Shown here: piece by piece, positions 1 to 11,415 of the stretch
How the letters are laid out: the number at the start of each line of letters is the position of its first letter
Numbering within the stretch: position 1 is the stretch's first letter
Source: Pyrrhosoma nymphula
Lineage: Eukaryota; Arthropoda; Insecta; Odonata; Coenagrionidae
DNA length: 64,000 nucleotides
Reading direction: 5' to 3'
Assembly (NCBI GenBank): GCA_963573305.1
Contig: OY754329.1
Location: 129,629,422 to 129,693,421 of the forward strand
Translations under genes and position numbers: made by a program
The notes under the pieces: model-generated
Databases searched by the model: none
Seen by the model: only the letters and a program-made list of their open reading frames with translations
What the model was told of the DNA's origin: nothing

Positions 1-1476
1 AACTCCCCCTCCCAAATCAATTCAGAGTCGAAAAAACACGAAGCCTGTTCGAGTTTATTCTGGGAGTGTATGGTGTATTTCTTACGCGAGGATGACACCG
101 AAAAATTAAAATATCTCAGTGTTTACGTAGATGAGAGCATAAACTTTCAAGCACATGCCAACCACATAACGACCAAAATAAAGAAAATTTTCCATGCTGT
201 TAGGAGATACTGCCGTAATCTTTATGGCGACAAATCCATGATGCAAGTATACAATGGGGTGATAAAACCTATCGTCATGTACTGAAGTGCCGTATGGGGA
301 GACCGAGCCGGAAATAGCAGAATTCATCGAAAACTACTTGAAACACAACGATCCTGCCTGTTACCTGTGACGCACTGCTACTCCACAGCAAGTACAGATG
401 CATTGGCAGTCATTGAAATGGAGCCACCGCTGAAATACATTGTTAGGCAGATGAAGGTGAGAGATGAATTAATAAAGGATAACCAAACAATTTAGGCTAA
501 TAAACGACGAATACCCGCGAATAAGTCAACTAAAGCGGAGATTTAGAGAGATAACAGAGAAAAAATGGAACTTGGAAAGGAGCAACCCAGAAAAAGACCA
601 ACACACCCGGGATATTTTTCCAACGATCTATGACAGAAAGAAAATAGATATAACACACACCAAAAGTACGGACCAAGCACTCTCAGGGCATAGGGAATGC
701 TTAAATTACCTCAAGAAGATTGGCAAAAGCGAAGACGGGAAGTGTACCATATGCGGTGAAGAAGACACAATTAAACATAGAATTCAAAACTGTCCTTGGT
801 TCGAAACATGGCGAATTAGATTATCTCTGGAGATGGAAGACGCCGGCCAGCTAACCAACAGAGACCTAATAACGTTCTGCCTCAGGAAAGGCAAAACTAG
901 TGAATTAGGAAAACTCACCCAAATTCTGCCTTGAGTAAACGCGATGGCCAAAGTGTGGCATTAAGTCCGCGTCTTTGTCTTTGTAAATGTGAATTTATGA
1001 AAATACTGAAAATTTTAAAAGTATCTGCAAACATGAAAATGGTAGATAACTGTAGTAATAATATGAACAATAACTTATTAATAAGATAATGAGTTGCTAT
1101 AACTTATTTCCAAAATCTAAATTGTGATACTTTTGCTAAACGAAACGTGCAAAAAACCTATGATGTATGATACATTTTAAAACTACATATATGCCAATAT
1201 TAAATGTAAGATAATTGTTATGATGCGAACAGTTTTAACCTAGTAATTGGATTTCAAAATGTAAAAATGTGCTCTTACTCATTTCCGAAATCCTAATTGT
1301 AATTATTTTGAAAGATGAATGGTGTGTAAAAAAACCTATACAGAACTGTACCCATTGTAAAACTCTACAAATTTATGTGTGTAAAATGAAAACCTTCAAA
1401 AAAGGGCAATGAAGAGGGGTAGGCAAAATTGTATATACCCTCAAGAAATAAAGAAACTTTCAAATTTAAAAAAAAA
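1..1476 (+). mobile_element. R1-like non-LTR retrotransposon, 3' end (5' part outside window)
   Basis: The frame open from base 1 to about 492 (one TGA at 283) reads like the region after the reverse transcriptase of R1/TRAS-type LINEs: KYLSVYVDESINFQAHANHI, then AVWGDRAG and STASTDALAVIEMEPPL. After a frame change, 572-934 encodes a C-terminal piece with a Cys-Cys-His-Cys knuckle (CTICGEEDTIKHRIQNC), found at the C terminus of this LINE class. About 500 bp of AT-rich 3' UTR follows, with AATAAA near 1447 and an A-run ending at 1476, which marks the 3' terminus of the insertion. In-frame stops and the frame change show the copy is dead. Assignment to R1 rather than another clade with an APE endonuclease is by pattern recognition. 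Confidence 0.75.
572..934 (+). pseudogene. C-terminal CCHC-knuckle segment of the R1-like ORF2
   Basis: This 120-codon open segment carries the phrase TDQALSGHRECLNYLKKIGK followed by CTICGEEDTIKHRIQNC. That is the usual order in R1/TRAS/I-type ORF2 proteins, where the motif lies after the RT domain and probably contacts RNA or DNA. It ends in TGA at 932-934, just before the 3' UTR. It is out of frame with the RT-end segment at 1-492, so the parent ORF is broken. Confidence 0.7.
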
Positions 1477-2617
1477 GTCTCGACTGAACTCGGTCGCTTC
1501 GGAACCCAGACGATGAATTACCAGAACAACCCAAGAGTCCTTTGTTCGTAGCATTTGTTTGAGTTCAATGAATAGTTTCGATTCATGTATAGATTAGACA
1601 GTAAATGCGACACCAGTTTTTAAGCAATTTTTATTTACAATCAAATATAATTCGAAAAAAATGACACCTACAAAATATAAAATTCGAAACAAAAAAGCTC
1701 CGGAATTGACTAAAAAGGATTATCCCAGAATTTTTCATCCAGGTTCCATCTAAAGCTTTGAACAAATTACCCTTCGAACGATTAAAATATTAAGACGAAT
1801 TTATCATACATATAGGTCGGTGTTGACGTATTCAATTTACATGGAAGAAAAGAAATGTATGTTAAAAATAAACCTAACGGTTTAATTACTATAGGATGAA
1901 TTTTACTCTAATTGGAAATATTTACTCTTCATAGATTATTATTTAAAATTAATAAATCATTTTCATTTTCTGAGGAGATACTCGTACCTTCTTCCTCTAT
2001 TCCTGTGTTCCCTCTGCTTATGTGTTCGTGTTTCCTCTCATGCCAAGGAAAGGGAGAGTCTCCCGAAGGCCGTCGGGTTTTCGAGCCTAAGGAAAAACCC
2101 GGGCATGGCAAAGCTCGAAATCGCGTATTTTAATGGGGAAGTTCGTGCCATCTTACAGGCCTGCGTAAATCCATTTCTGAAGCTTTGCTTGTCCCGCTGC
2201 CGCTGCGTCCTCGATAGAAGTTAGAACTCAGGCTCGAGCTTGCAGTGCTCTAGTTTCCACTCTTAACCGTAAATACAAACGTATGTCCATTGCATCTTTC
2301 AAGCATGGCGGTAGATTTTCAATGGCTATGCAAATAAATAAGCTGTGAATTAATATTATGCTACATATAAGAATAAGCTGAAAATAGGCAAGTAAAAAAG
2401 ACAGAAAACAGGAAGTAAGAAAGATATTACATTTTCATTCGTACTACTTCGTCCTTTGATACTACTTCATTTATGTATGGGAGAATGAAAATTCGAAGGA
2501 TTCGGACGTAGTCCGCAAGACGTCATTCGAGGAGTTGTTCATAATAGCGGTCCCGGCCCAGCAGCATAAATTGCTTCCCAAAAACGCAAACATATATGCC
2601 AAGATCTAAGTTTCCTT
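1477..2617. other. No gene recognised
   Basis: AT-rich sequence downstream of the R1-like poly(A). A moderately GC-rich stretch at about 2035-2240 contains short open frames on both strands but no motif I recognise. Confidence 0.5.
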
Positions 2618-2912
2618 AGTAGGACATAGTAGCAAAGACATTAGGAGGGGAATAGCGCTAGCGAAGGAAGCGTTCAATAATAGAAGGGAGCTGACGACGG
2701 GAACTTTAAGTAAAGATGTAAAAAAAGAGGCTGGTCAAGAGGTTGATATGGAGTGTGGCGTTGTATAGGGCATAAAAGGAAGACGAAAATAGGCTGAAGG
2801 CTTTCGAGATGTGGGTGTGGATGACGATGGAGAAGCTGCGTTGGACGGAAAGGAAGACAAATGAGGAAGTGCTTCACATGGTGGGTGAGGAGAGGAAACT
2901 TATGGATGAGAT
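2618..2912 (+). mobile_element. RTE-like LINE family A, decayed 3' fragment
   Basis: This stretch reads as a damaged version of the end of ORF2: FEMWVW, then KRRWTERKTNEEVLxMVGEERKL-like phrases also present at 3346, 38169 (minus) and 59402. Stops interrupt it (for example TAG at 2767). It ends abruptly inside the DEIR phrase near 2910, where unrelated sequence starts, so it is truncated at both ends. Confidence 0.7.
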
Positions 2913-3345
2913 AAGTTTCAAGAAGAGCGCAACATCCATCTGAAGGATTAGACACTAAACGTTTGAGATAACACAAGATCACAACGTCTTACACCCGCGG
3001 ACACAGCAATGAGACGTCAAAAGTCCCCGCATATTTTCCTTAAGCTACAGACTAAAACTCTAACATGTGCTTACTTTCCATCTTTTAAACAAAAAAATAC
3101 GCCACCTCAGGAGACCTTTCCAGTTGGCGCATGACGCAAAGAAGTTTTGAAAGTAAATCAGAAGTACAGAAATCACAATGAACGCTCGTATCTATATATC
3201 CTACTTCATTATTTGATAGTAACTCCTATTTTTTGCTTTTCTCTGCGGATAATTCTCATGATATAAACTTGTTGAGTGAACAAATGAGTTACTTACCGTG
3301 AAACGTAAAGTTAGATCACAATGGTAGATATGAATAAACTACTGA
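2913..3345. other. No gene recognised
   Basis: Unique-looking AT-rich sequence separating two fragments of LINE family A. Confidence 0.5.
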
Positions 3346-3735
3346 AGACGAAAATAGGCTGAAGGCGTTCGAGATGTGGGTGTAGAGGAGGAAAAAGAAG
3401 GTGCGTTGGACGGAAGGGAAGACGAATGAGGAAGTGCTTGACATGGTGGGCGAGGAGAGGAAACTTATGGATGAGATTAGGGGAAGGCAGGTTAGGGGGC
3501 TAGAAGCGGTAATGAGGGGCGATGGTTTGCTGAAGGCCGTGATAGAGGGTAGGATGTTGGGTAAGCGGGGAAGGGGAAGGAAGAGAATCGGTTTTATGGA
3601 CGGGATGAAGAAAGGTAGGACTTAAGCTGAGATAAAGAAAGAAATGCTGGAGGTAGAAAGGGCACGGGACGTGTAAGAGTCTGTTGGATATTCTCTGACT
3701 TTCATTATAACCTACCTCTAACCGGTAGCTTACCT
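3346..3735 (+). mobile_element. RTE-like LINE family A, 3' end with tail
   Basis: The frame at 3401-3625 encodes RWTEGKTNEEVLDMVGEERK, then a basic segment GKRGRGRKRIGFMDGMKKGR. This is the C-terminal end of family A ORF2, broken by TAG at 3386 and by TAA at 3623. The 3' UTR follows: taagagtctgttggatatt, then cctacctctaaccggtag and aatga-type repeats. Short tandem repeats rather than poly(A) at the 3' end are usual in RTE-type LINEs. The same tail recurs at 59735-59806 and in reverse at 37905-37990. Confidence 0.8.
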
Positions 3736-3837
3736 AATGAATAAAATTGAATCGTATATCCCCGGAGGATGTCCCGTGGGTGTCCTTCGAACGTTGCCGG
3801 CCTGCGGTGGCGGTGCGGTGGTCTGAAGATGACGCGA

Positions 3838-3930
3838 CGGTTGTAAGAGTCTGTTGGGTATTTTTGACTTTCATCATAACCTACCTGTAACCGGTAGATT
3901 ACTCTAATGAATGAATGTTTCCTTGCTACG
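3838..3930 (+). mobile_element. Second LINE family A 3' tail, isolated
   Basis: A second copy of the family A 3' UTR (gtaagagtctgttggg, cctacctgtaaccggtag, then gaatgaatg). Only the last ~90 bp are present, so this is either an extremely 5'-truncated insertion or a duplication of the tail just upstream. The 3736-3837 spacer is GC-richer and unassigned. Confidence 0.65.
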
Positions 3931-6339
3931 TTGTTTTGTGTGATACCTGACGAACAGGAGGTATTTTTTTCTAAATAGGGAAATGTTCTAAAGAGTACTA
4001 TGAATTGCTAAAGTTGTTTTTATTTACCTACAATTGCGTGGTTTTCATTGTTAAAAACGTCAGCACTCAACACTTCTAATGTTTAACCATCGATGAAAGT
4101 TCCGATATTCCAATATGATTGGTCCATATTCCGGTACGAATGAGCGAAATCTATCCTCGCTGTTTAATTAGTTTCGTTTTTTGCTGGCTTTCTTGTCGGC
4201 CTGCAATTTCTTATACCAGCTTTATGGAGGCGGTTTCTCAATTTTTAGGTTCTTTTTAGTTTTATGTCCTCTTTATCACAGCCGCCAATAGTAATAGGGT
4301 TTTCAGGAGGATGCTAACGAATGCTGCCATCATCATCTCGAGACGTGAATCTTGGTCTCCACTTTTTTGCCGTGGCGTCGTCGTCTCATCCCCCTCCCCG
4401 TAGCGTTGTAGCCAGCAATATACTCTTTCTATTCAAATTCATTGCCCTCGATACCTGAGCGACAGTTGAGCCTACCTAAACTATCCCATCGATTTATCCC
4501 CTCGCTCCTGGACTTCATGGAAATGAGTGAATATCCGTTGAAGTCATCACAGAGAAAATTAAGTGTCTGCAAAAGCAAATACATTCAAATCCGCATCCTA
4601 TCTAACCTACAGACCAACTTTTATGAGTTTTTTTTAGCGATACGCCGCCCGTCGTCTTACCTACGCAGTTTTGCGAAAGAAATACTGTTAATCATTACAT
4701 GGTTTCAGTTGAGCCGTAGGAAAGTGTTTAATGGAACGTTTCAAATGCATACAAGGTTATTTAATGGGCCTCCGTCCTCGTGGACAGCGCGAAACTCGCT
4801 CGAGGCAGGCGAGCGGCCGGGAACCCATCAGTGATTTGGACCATCAGTCCTTACTGCGTTTGAATTTCCCTCGTCGTGGCCGAGACCTAAGAATAGTATC
4901 ATCAGAAAGGAAAGTGATCTTCCCACAAGAGGGATAGTGGCGGCGCTCCGTTTGTTGGGAAACTTTTTTTCCCCCGTAGTACATTAAATTACTTAAAAAA
5001 GAATCGAAATCAAATACGAAAAATAGCATGCCTCTGTAAAGATTAAAAAAAAAATAATTACCACAAAGGAAGTGTCCCAAATGCTGCGAGGAGCTCTAGA
5101 ACTAGGAACGGATGCCTATAGCATCGGGACTAGGGTCCGGCTGATTTTCAATAGGGTTGCGGCAACTCTTCTCGCTACCTCCAGGCCCTGTAACAGCAGC
5201 AAAAAGAATCATTACAGTGTTGGCATATTACCGTAATCCGCGAGAGAACGACATGAGCGATTTAGAGGCCACACTCAGAAAATGTGTTAAGATAAGCTTT
5301 GTTTGGAATCATAAGAACAAAATAACGAAATTTATACAATTCATTGATGTAACAAAAGCAAAAGAGGTATGCAAGGATGGGACAGTGCAGAAGACAAGCA
5401 TATAAGAAACAATTCCTTAAGTCTAACATCAATTATTATGCTCTTTCTTCAGTGTCTAAACCTTGCAGTTTGATGGGTGGGTAAGTATGAAGGTTAAAAT
5501 TAGGTTCATTATCTCAATCGGCAATTGGTTTACGATAAATTACAATAGTGAGTCTTTACTGGAAGATAGATTGAAAAAAGCTCAGATCTGCTCATTATTG
5601 CAGCGACGGATTTTCCCCGCTCGCCCTTCAGCGTTAGCAGAGTAAATGAATGAGCTATTAAAAACAACAATAATTGTGAGGAGATTGGTCTCATTTTACG
5701 CGAATGTTTTATATTCCGGCTGACACCGAAGCACGCAGGAAGCACGACTGTCCTAAATCTCACATTGCCGTTCAAAACATGTCGAAGTTTTAATGAGAAC
5801 GCTATAAAAATTATAAATCGGTCATTGTCATTAATAGGAAAGGCTGGCATTGTGCATATCGACTGATGCCAATAATATCGACTATCATGGCATTGGACGG
5901 TCAATATGTCAGAAAATATAGGGATATAGACCCTGCCCACGGTAATACCGCAGTTGCAGTACACTGATTTGGCTTAGAAAGAATGAAAAAGTGAACAATT
6001 TTTTCACAATCGTATGATTTAGACAAAGGCCACCCCATCATGGATTCTTCGGTCACATGCTTCCTTCCACAAACGGCATTGGACTTGTTTACTTATTGGC
6101 TGCATTTGTAACTGTAAAATGCGCTGCGATCTCGGACTAACTAGTTTATTTTTCCTTGAAAAAGTTGAGAAATTTAGGATTTAATACAAAATATGTGTGG
6201 ATGAGGTTTCTTGATTCCACAGATATTTTAAAGAGCATTTTAATGCACCGAATGTCGTGCGTCATTACTGTTCGTCATGGATGGCATTCGTACGTTAGAT
6301 TCCTTTTTTGTTTTAGTTTGTCTATACTTATTTCTCTCT
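3931..6339. other. No gene recognised
   Basis: About 2.4 kb without a recognisable coding domain. Short open frames exist on both strands (for example 4442-4834 plus and 5530-5964 minus), but they lack known motifs and behave like random open frames. Confidence 0.5.
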
Positions 6340-6625
6340 TCTCTTGGACTACAACCTTGCCATGGTGGAAGGGTTTGCGTGCTCCGATGAACCCTAGAGG
6401 TGCACTGGCAGGAGCAATGCTCCTGGTAGGGTCACCCATGCCAGATTGGTCGAAGGTTAGGAGACAGACAAATGGTAGTCCGCGCAGCGTATGTACCTCG
6501 GTGAAGCGGCTGCAAAAGGCGTCTGACCCAAGTGGGGTGGCCTCTGAAGTTATGGTGTCATGTAAAACACACTATTGAGTAAGGCCACGGAATACTATCT
6601 CAATTAAAACAAAAACCTTGAAATT

Positions 6626-7945
6626 ATGAACAGTTCTAAAATGATAATGAATCCTGGCAACTACGGGTCTCGGCCCGGAGGGCCGGGCGTCGGGCCCGGC
6701 AGCGGTGGGAACAAGGCCCCTGTGGTCGTCATCACACGAAATCCTTGCTCAGAAAATACAGCAGCAGAGGAAAATAAGATGAAGAAGAGGAATAAAACTA
6801 TCAGAATAGGCACGTGGAATGTTAGGACTATGCTGAGGGTGGGGAGGCTAGAGAATATAAAGCAAGACATGGAGAGGGTGGGTGTAGACATCATGGGTCT
6901 GGGTGGAGTACGATGGAAGGATGACGGGGACTACTGGAGTGACGACTATAGAGTAATTTATAGTGGAGGGAATGAAAGTCAGCGCGGGGTTGCAATCGTA
7001 ATGAAAAGGAATCTATGTAGAAAAGAAGTGTATGCAAAACAGGTGAGTGATAGGACTATAGTCGTGGAACTAAAGGCAGATCCAATGAATTAAGTTATAA
7101 TCCAGGTTTATATTCCTACCTGTAATCATAAAGAGGAGGAGGTAGATGGGGTATACGATCAGCTAGAGGAAATAAATGGTAGGATGCCTGGGAGAAAGCA
7201 CTTTGTAGTAATGGGGGATTGGAACGTGGTGGTGGGTGAAGGAAGAGATGGGTGCGAGGTGGGCGATTACGGGCTAGGAAGAAGAAACGACTGCCGGAGA
7301 AACAAACTAGTAATTACAAAAACATGGTTCAGACATAATCCTCGACGTAGGTACACTTGGAAGAAGCCAGGAGAGACATATAGGTTCCAGATAGATAATA
7401 TGATCGTTCGTCATAGATACACGAAACGTGTTAAAAACTCGCATTCTTACCCAGGAGCTGATGCAGACACAGACCACAAGTTATTAGTCATGAAATGTCG
7501 GGTAAAACTTAAAAAGATAAGAATGGGAAGGAGGGTATGAAAGTAGAATACGGAGGCATTAAGTGGGACAATGAAGAAGAAGTATCGAGAGAAGGTGGCT
7601 GAGATAATGGGTGAGGAACATGGAGTTAGATCAGTGGAAAATGAATTGGGAAGTTTGAAAAATGGAATTGTAGAAGCGGCGAAAGCAACGGTAGGCGTAG
7701 TGAGTGTAACTAAAATTAGAAAACCGTGGATCACGAAGGAGATGATAAGGGAGATGCAGGAGAGAAGGAAATGGAAGAGCGAAAACTCAGAACTAGGTAA
7801 GAGAAAATACCGAGAATTAAATAACAGGCTTAGAAGAGGAAAAATGAAAGCAAGAGTGGATAAGGGTGAAAGGTGGATAGTACAGATCGACTCGTTGGAG
7901 AAATACCAAATACAGGAAGAGCAAATGTATTATAAAGAAAAGTAA
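6626..7945 (+). pseudogene. Endonuclease domain and linker of LINE B copy 1
   Basis: This is the APE-like endonuclease that nicks the target DNA to prime reverse transcription. Seen here are GTWNVRTM near the start, GGVRWKDD, VMGDWNVVVGEGRDG with the catalytic Asp-Trp-Asn, and YPGADADTDHKLLV with the terminal Asp-His pair. One reading frame runs through the whole stretch with a TAA at 7091-7093, a TGA at 7538-7540 and a TAG nine bases further on. The TAA and the TAG recur at the same positions in copy 3, so they predate at least one of the insertions. Confidence 0.8.
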
Positions 7946-8261
7946 AGGAACTGACAGGTCGTAGTATGAGAAGGGGAATTACAACGATGACAGACAAGAC
8001 GGGAAAGGTGATCGTAGAACCAAATGAGATCCAGGAGAGGTGGAAGGAGTATGTTGAAGAGCTGTATGGTGAAAAAGAGGCCCAATAGGTTAGATATAGA
8101 AAGGGAAGACGATATCGACAGGGATGGCATCAGACTATGTATCCCAGATAGCGAAATCTATCGAATTCTACGAGACATGAAAAGGAATAAGGCGGTGGGA
8201 ATAGATGACATACTTGCAGAGTTTTTAAAGAGCATGGGGAAGAACGGAATGGGCAAACATT

Positions 8262-9531
8262 TTGCACTTATTCGTAGGATTTATGAGGAATCGAGTGTGG
8301 CCGGAGAACTTCGCGAAGACTGTACTAATTCCTATACCAAATATGAAAAGGGCAAAAACGTGCGAAGACTATAGGACAATAAGCCTAATTTCCCACGCGG
8401 CCAAAGTACTTCTGAGAATTATAAACAGAAGGCTAGAGAAGAAGGCAAATGAATACCTGGGTGACGACAAGTTCGGGTTTAGGAGGGACGAAAGCGAGAG
8501 ACTTCCGCGAGACGCTTTTGCGGTGATTAGGAGATTGCTAGTAGAAAGAAACCTAGAGTATGTGCAGGATGTTTCTGCATGCTTCGTAGATTTCAAAAAG
8601 GCATTTGATCGGGTGGAATGGTCGAAATTAATGGGAGTGTTGAAGAAAGGTGTCGATGTGTCGATTGGGGTCGATTGGAGGGACAGGCGTCTGATTCGAA
8701 ATTTGTATATGAACGAGATGGCGCAGGTTAGGGTAACCAATGGAGAATCGGGATGGGCCACGATGACGGGGAGTGAGGCAGGGGTCCCCACTATTGCCGT
8801 TGCTTTTTAACATGTATTCAGAAGAAATGGTAAGGGAGGCATGGGGGGAGGAGTTAGGAGTAAAGGTACGAGGGGAGCTGATAAAATCTGTGAGATTTAC
8901 AGATGATCAAGCATTGGTTAGTCAGTCTGCAAAAGGGTTACAGTCAATGGTGAAAGCATTAGAGGTGCAATGCAAAAAATATGGAGTGAAGATCAATCAC
9001 AAGAAAACGAAAGTAATGAGATTTTATAGAAGTAAAAAGGCGGGGCTGAATGTAATGGTGGAAGGGCAGAAGATAAAGCAGGTCGAGCAGTTTTCGTATC
9101 TCGGTAGTATTTTGGAGGAAAATGGGTTTAGCGGTATGGACATCAGATGCAGAGTTGCACTCACTAAAGAAGCATTTTCGAAGAGAAGGGAATTGATGAG
9201 GGGGGGTCTGAGAAGAGACGTAAAGAGGAGGCTGGTGAAATCTTTAATATGGAGCGTGGCGCTGTATGGGTCGGCAACTTGGTCATTGCGAAGGGAGGAT
9301 GTGCGTAGACTTGAGGCGTTTGAGATGTGGGTTTGGTGAAAGATGGAGAAGGTTAGCTGGATGGCGAGAAAGACGAACGAGGAGGTTTTGGATATGGTCG
9401 GAGATGAGAGAAATCTTGTGGCAGAGGTTCGGAGAAGGCAGAAGAAATGGATTGGGGAGGTTTTGAGAGGAGAAGGCATGTTGAAGAGAGTGATTGAGGG
9501 GAGAACACTGGGGAAGCGTGGAAGAGGATAG
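8262..9531 (+). pseudogene. Reverse transcriptase domain of LINE B copy 1
   Basis: Three overlapping frames (8262-8810, 8773-9339, 9343-9531) together carry the RT palm: ACFVDFKKAFDRVEW with the first catalytic Asp, then SVRFTDDQALV with the catalytic Asp pair (Phe-Thr-Asp-Asp instead of Phe-Ala-Asp-Asp), then KINHKKTKVMRFYRSKKAGL. Conserved C-terminal phrases follow: SLRREDVRRLEAFEMWVW and TNEEVLDMVGDER. A frameshift near 8780 and stops at 9337 and 9529 break it. Confidence 0.8.
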
Positions 9532-9884
9532 GAATTCTGGACGAAATAAGAGGAGGTAGAAGATATGAAGAATTGAAGAGAGATCTAATAACGGGCCATC
9601 CTTAGGAGGGAAAGCGATACAATGTCTATAAGGTTGGGATGCAGAATGGTGACTGTCCAAGAACCTACCAATCAGCTGGTAGAATACTTGAATGAAAAAA
9701 ATGTACTTACTTCTACTAAGTACCGCACAATCCACCTCCAGGTTTTGCGGTACGAAGTGTTTCATTATCGGACTTGAGCTTTCTCATGTTGGCTAGTTTT
9801 ATCCTAGCTAGTTTCCGATCACTTTTTTACTCTTATACATAAGAGAAAACGTTTCCGGCGTAACTTGGTGGAAATGTTTAATAT

Positions 9885-10111
9885 GCATAATGAAAAATCA
9901 CTTAGTAAATTCCGCACTTTATTTACGAATAAACCGACCCAGGTTTCGGCAACTCAGTGCCATTTTCAATATATCTGATCGTGTGGTGGCCGAGTACATA
10001 AACCTTATAGGGTGGAGGGGGAGGGAAGTAAAAGGAGTGGGAGGGGGGGATGGAGGTGAAATGACGGGAGTTGGAGGGGGTGGGGGGTTAGGGTAATCCT
10101 GGGAAATTGGA
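9885..10111 (+). repeat. Left arm of a large inverted repeat (Penelope-like LTR?)
   Basis: This arm contains the stretch AATAAACCGACCCAGG followed by TTTCGGCAACTCAGTGCC, and ends in a G-rich run and CCTGGGAAATTGGA. It is the reverse complement of 10405-10608 over most of its length. Its minus-strand sequence (TGGCACTGAGTTGCCGAAAC) resembles the stem-II/GAAAC part of hammerhead ribozymes described in Penelope-like element terminal repeats. That identification is an inference. Confidence 0.55.
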
Positions 10112-10404
10112 AAGAAAGAAGCGGGAGGGATGAGTCAATCTGGGGTTCTTTTTGAGGAGTGAGAACAACATGGTGAAGGACGATTGTTGTTGACTACGAG
10201 GGTAGGAGGTTGTGGGAAGGAGGGATACTGATTTTTAGGAGAGGAGAATGGGTGGAGAACATATGGTCATTACATAAAATACTTTGGAAGTTAAAAATTT
10301 CAAATTGCTCTAAAAAATCCAGCTTATAGCCTTTGTCAACTGTATGTAAAATTTCATAATCAAAATTACTAAAATGGTTGTTTAAAATTAAATGTTCTGT
10401 AAAT
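10112..10404. other. Spacer between inverted-repeat arms
   Basis: About 290 bp with no recognisable coding sequence. Confidence 0.5.
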
Positions 10405-10608
10405 TTCCAATTTCCCAGGATTACCCTAACCCCCTCCCCCCCACAACTCCCGGCCTTGCACCTCCATCCCTCCCCCTCCACCCAATAAGGTATATACTCT
10501 CGGCCACCACACGATAAGATACCTTGAAAATGGCACTGAGTTGCCGAAACCTGGGTCGGTTTATTCGTAAATAAAGTGTGGAATTTACTAAGTGATTTTT
10601 CAATATGC
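10405..10608 (-). repeat. Right arm of the large inverted repeat
   Basis: Reverse-complement partner of 9885-10111. The left arm is about 20 bp longer, mostly because of an expanded G-rich run. Both arms share the GCATA(A/T)TGAAAAATCAC outer end and the CCTGGGAAATTGGA inner end. Confidence 0.75.
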
Positions 10609-10774
10609 TTATGCACAAGAATGTGCAAACGCATTGAGAAGACGATAAAACTCCAATAACTTAATATGAATGGTTTTTTTTTCACTGGAAAAAGATTTAA
10701 ATACCTTATTTAGGTATGTACTATCACTTTTTAAAAGTCGGTCCATGCAGCGAGTGTTTCCGTCACCGCAGGTT

Positions 10775-11415
10775 GCTGAAATGGAACTTCGCGTATTGCT
10801 TACGCATTGTATGCCTACTGGGAGTCAATTTAACCAGGCCATCGATTAAAATTTAAGCTTAATTATTATGCAAGTTCCAAACCAATTTATGTTCCAACGA
10901 CGTTAACAACATTTTACGAACTTCAGCATACTACGGTTGATACTACGGTTCATGAGAATAAAAATAGGGAACTAGACTGCAGAACAGAGATAAAAAATGT
11001 CATTTTTCCCGCGACCGATAAGAGACAAAAACAGCTCCCAAGGAGAAATTTGACTAAGTTTAACAATAAGTAGTGTAGACATTTAGAATGTACTCCCTTA
11101 TACTCGTATGCTTATCTGCTTCCTATTACTAACAGCACGCAGTGCATATTTTCAGTATAATTCTTGTATCTCTGCCCGTTTTACGAAGTTGCAAAATACT
11201 AACGGCCCTTCTAATATTGGTAGCATACCTATGGTGTAGTGCATGCTTGTGAGGCTTAGCCTCTTTACAAGGATTAGAGATTTACACTAATGCATCAATT
11301 GTCGTAGTTACGCTAACTTTAATTGGTTATAGTGTAATGCATGCAGGTGACTACTCACCCACTGCCACACACCCTTGAGGTGGCTTTCTAGGTATTTTGT
11401 TTACGTAGATGAGAA
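10775..11415 (+). mobile_element. CR1/L2-like LINE 3' end, copy 1
   Basis: Aligns by eye with 13050-13655 over its whole length (shared CCATCGATTAAAATTTA, ATTTTTCCCGC/ACGA, AGTGTAGA, CTGCCACACAC, GGCTTTCTAGGTATT). It starts within the degraded C-terminal coding region and ends in the 3' UTR near GTTTACGTAGATGAG. No open frame remains. Confidence 0.6.

Larger units (their letters stand above)
6340..9700 (+). mobile_element. RTE-like LINE family B, copy 1, nearly full length but broken
   Basis: The 5' UTR starts near CTTGGACTACAACCTTGCC and matches copy 3 at 24160. The endonuclease begins with RIGTWNVRTM and continues through VMGDWNVVVGEGRDG and the PRRRYTWKKPGETYRFQID phrase, the APE-type endonuclease order also annotated in databases as craniofacial development protein 2-like. 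The reverse transcriptase follows: FGFRR, VDFKKAFDRVEW, a VRFTDD catalytic box at about 8892, KINHKKTKVMRF and QFSYLGSI. The 3' tail ends in ...GGTAGAATACTTGAATGA. The endonuclease part is in one frame from 6626 to 7945 except for stops at 7091 and 7538-7549. The RT part then shifts frame several times. The copy cannot encode a working protein. Confidence 0.85.

Noticed and set aside
8885..8905. FTDD/FADD instead of YADD as an unusual RT catalytic box
   Set aside because: Phe at the first position is common in RTE- and L1-type reverse transcriptases, so this is not novel.
9024..9765. Long minus-strand open frames opposite LINE B copy 1
   Set aside because: They are the complement of the RT coding sequence and have no independent motifs.
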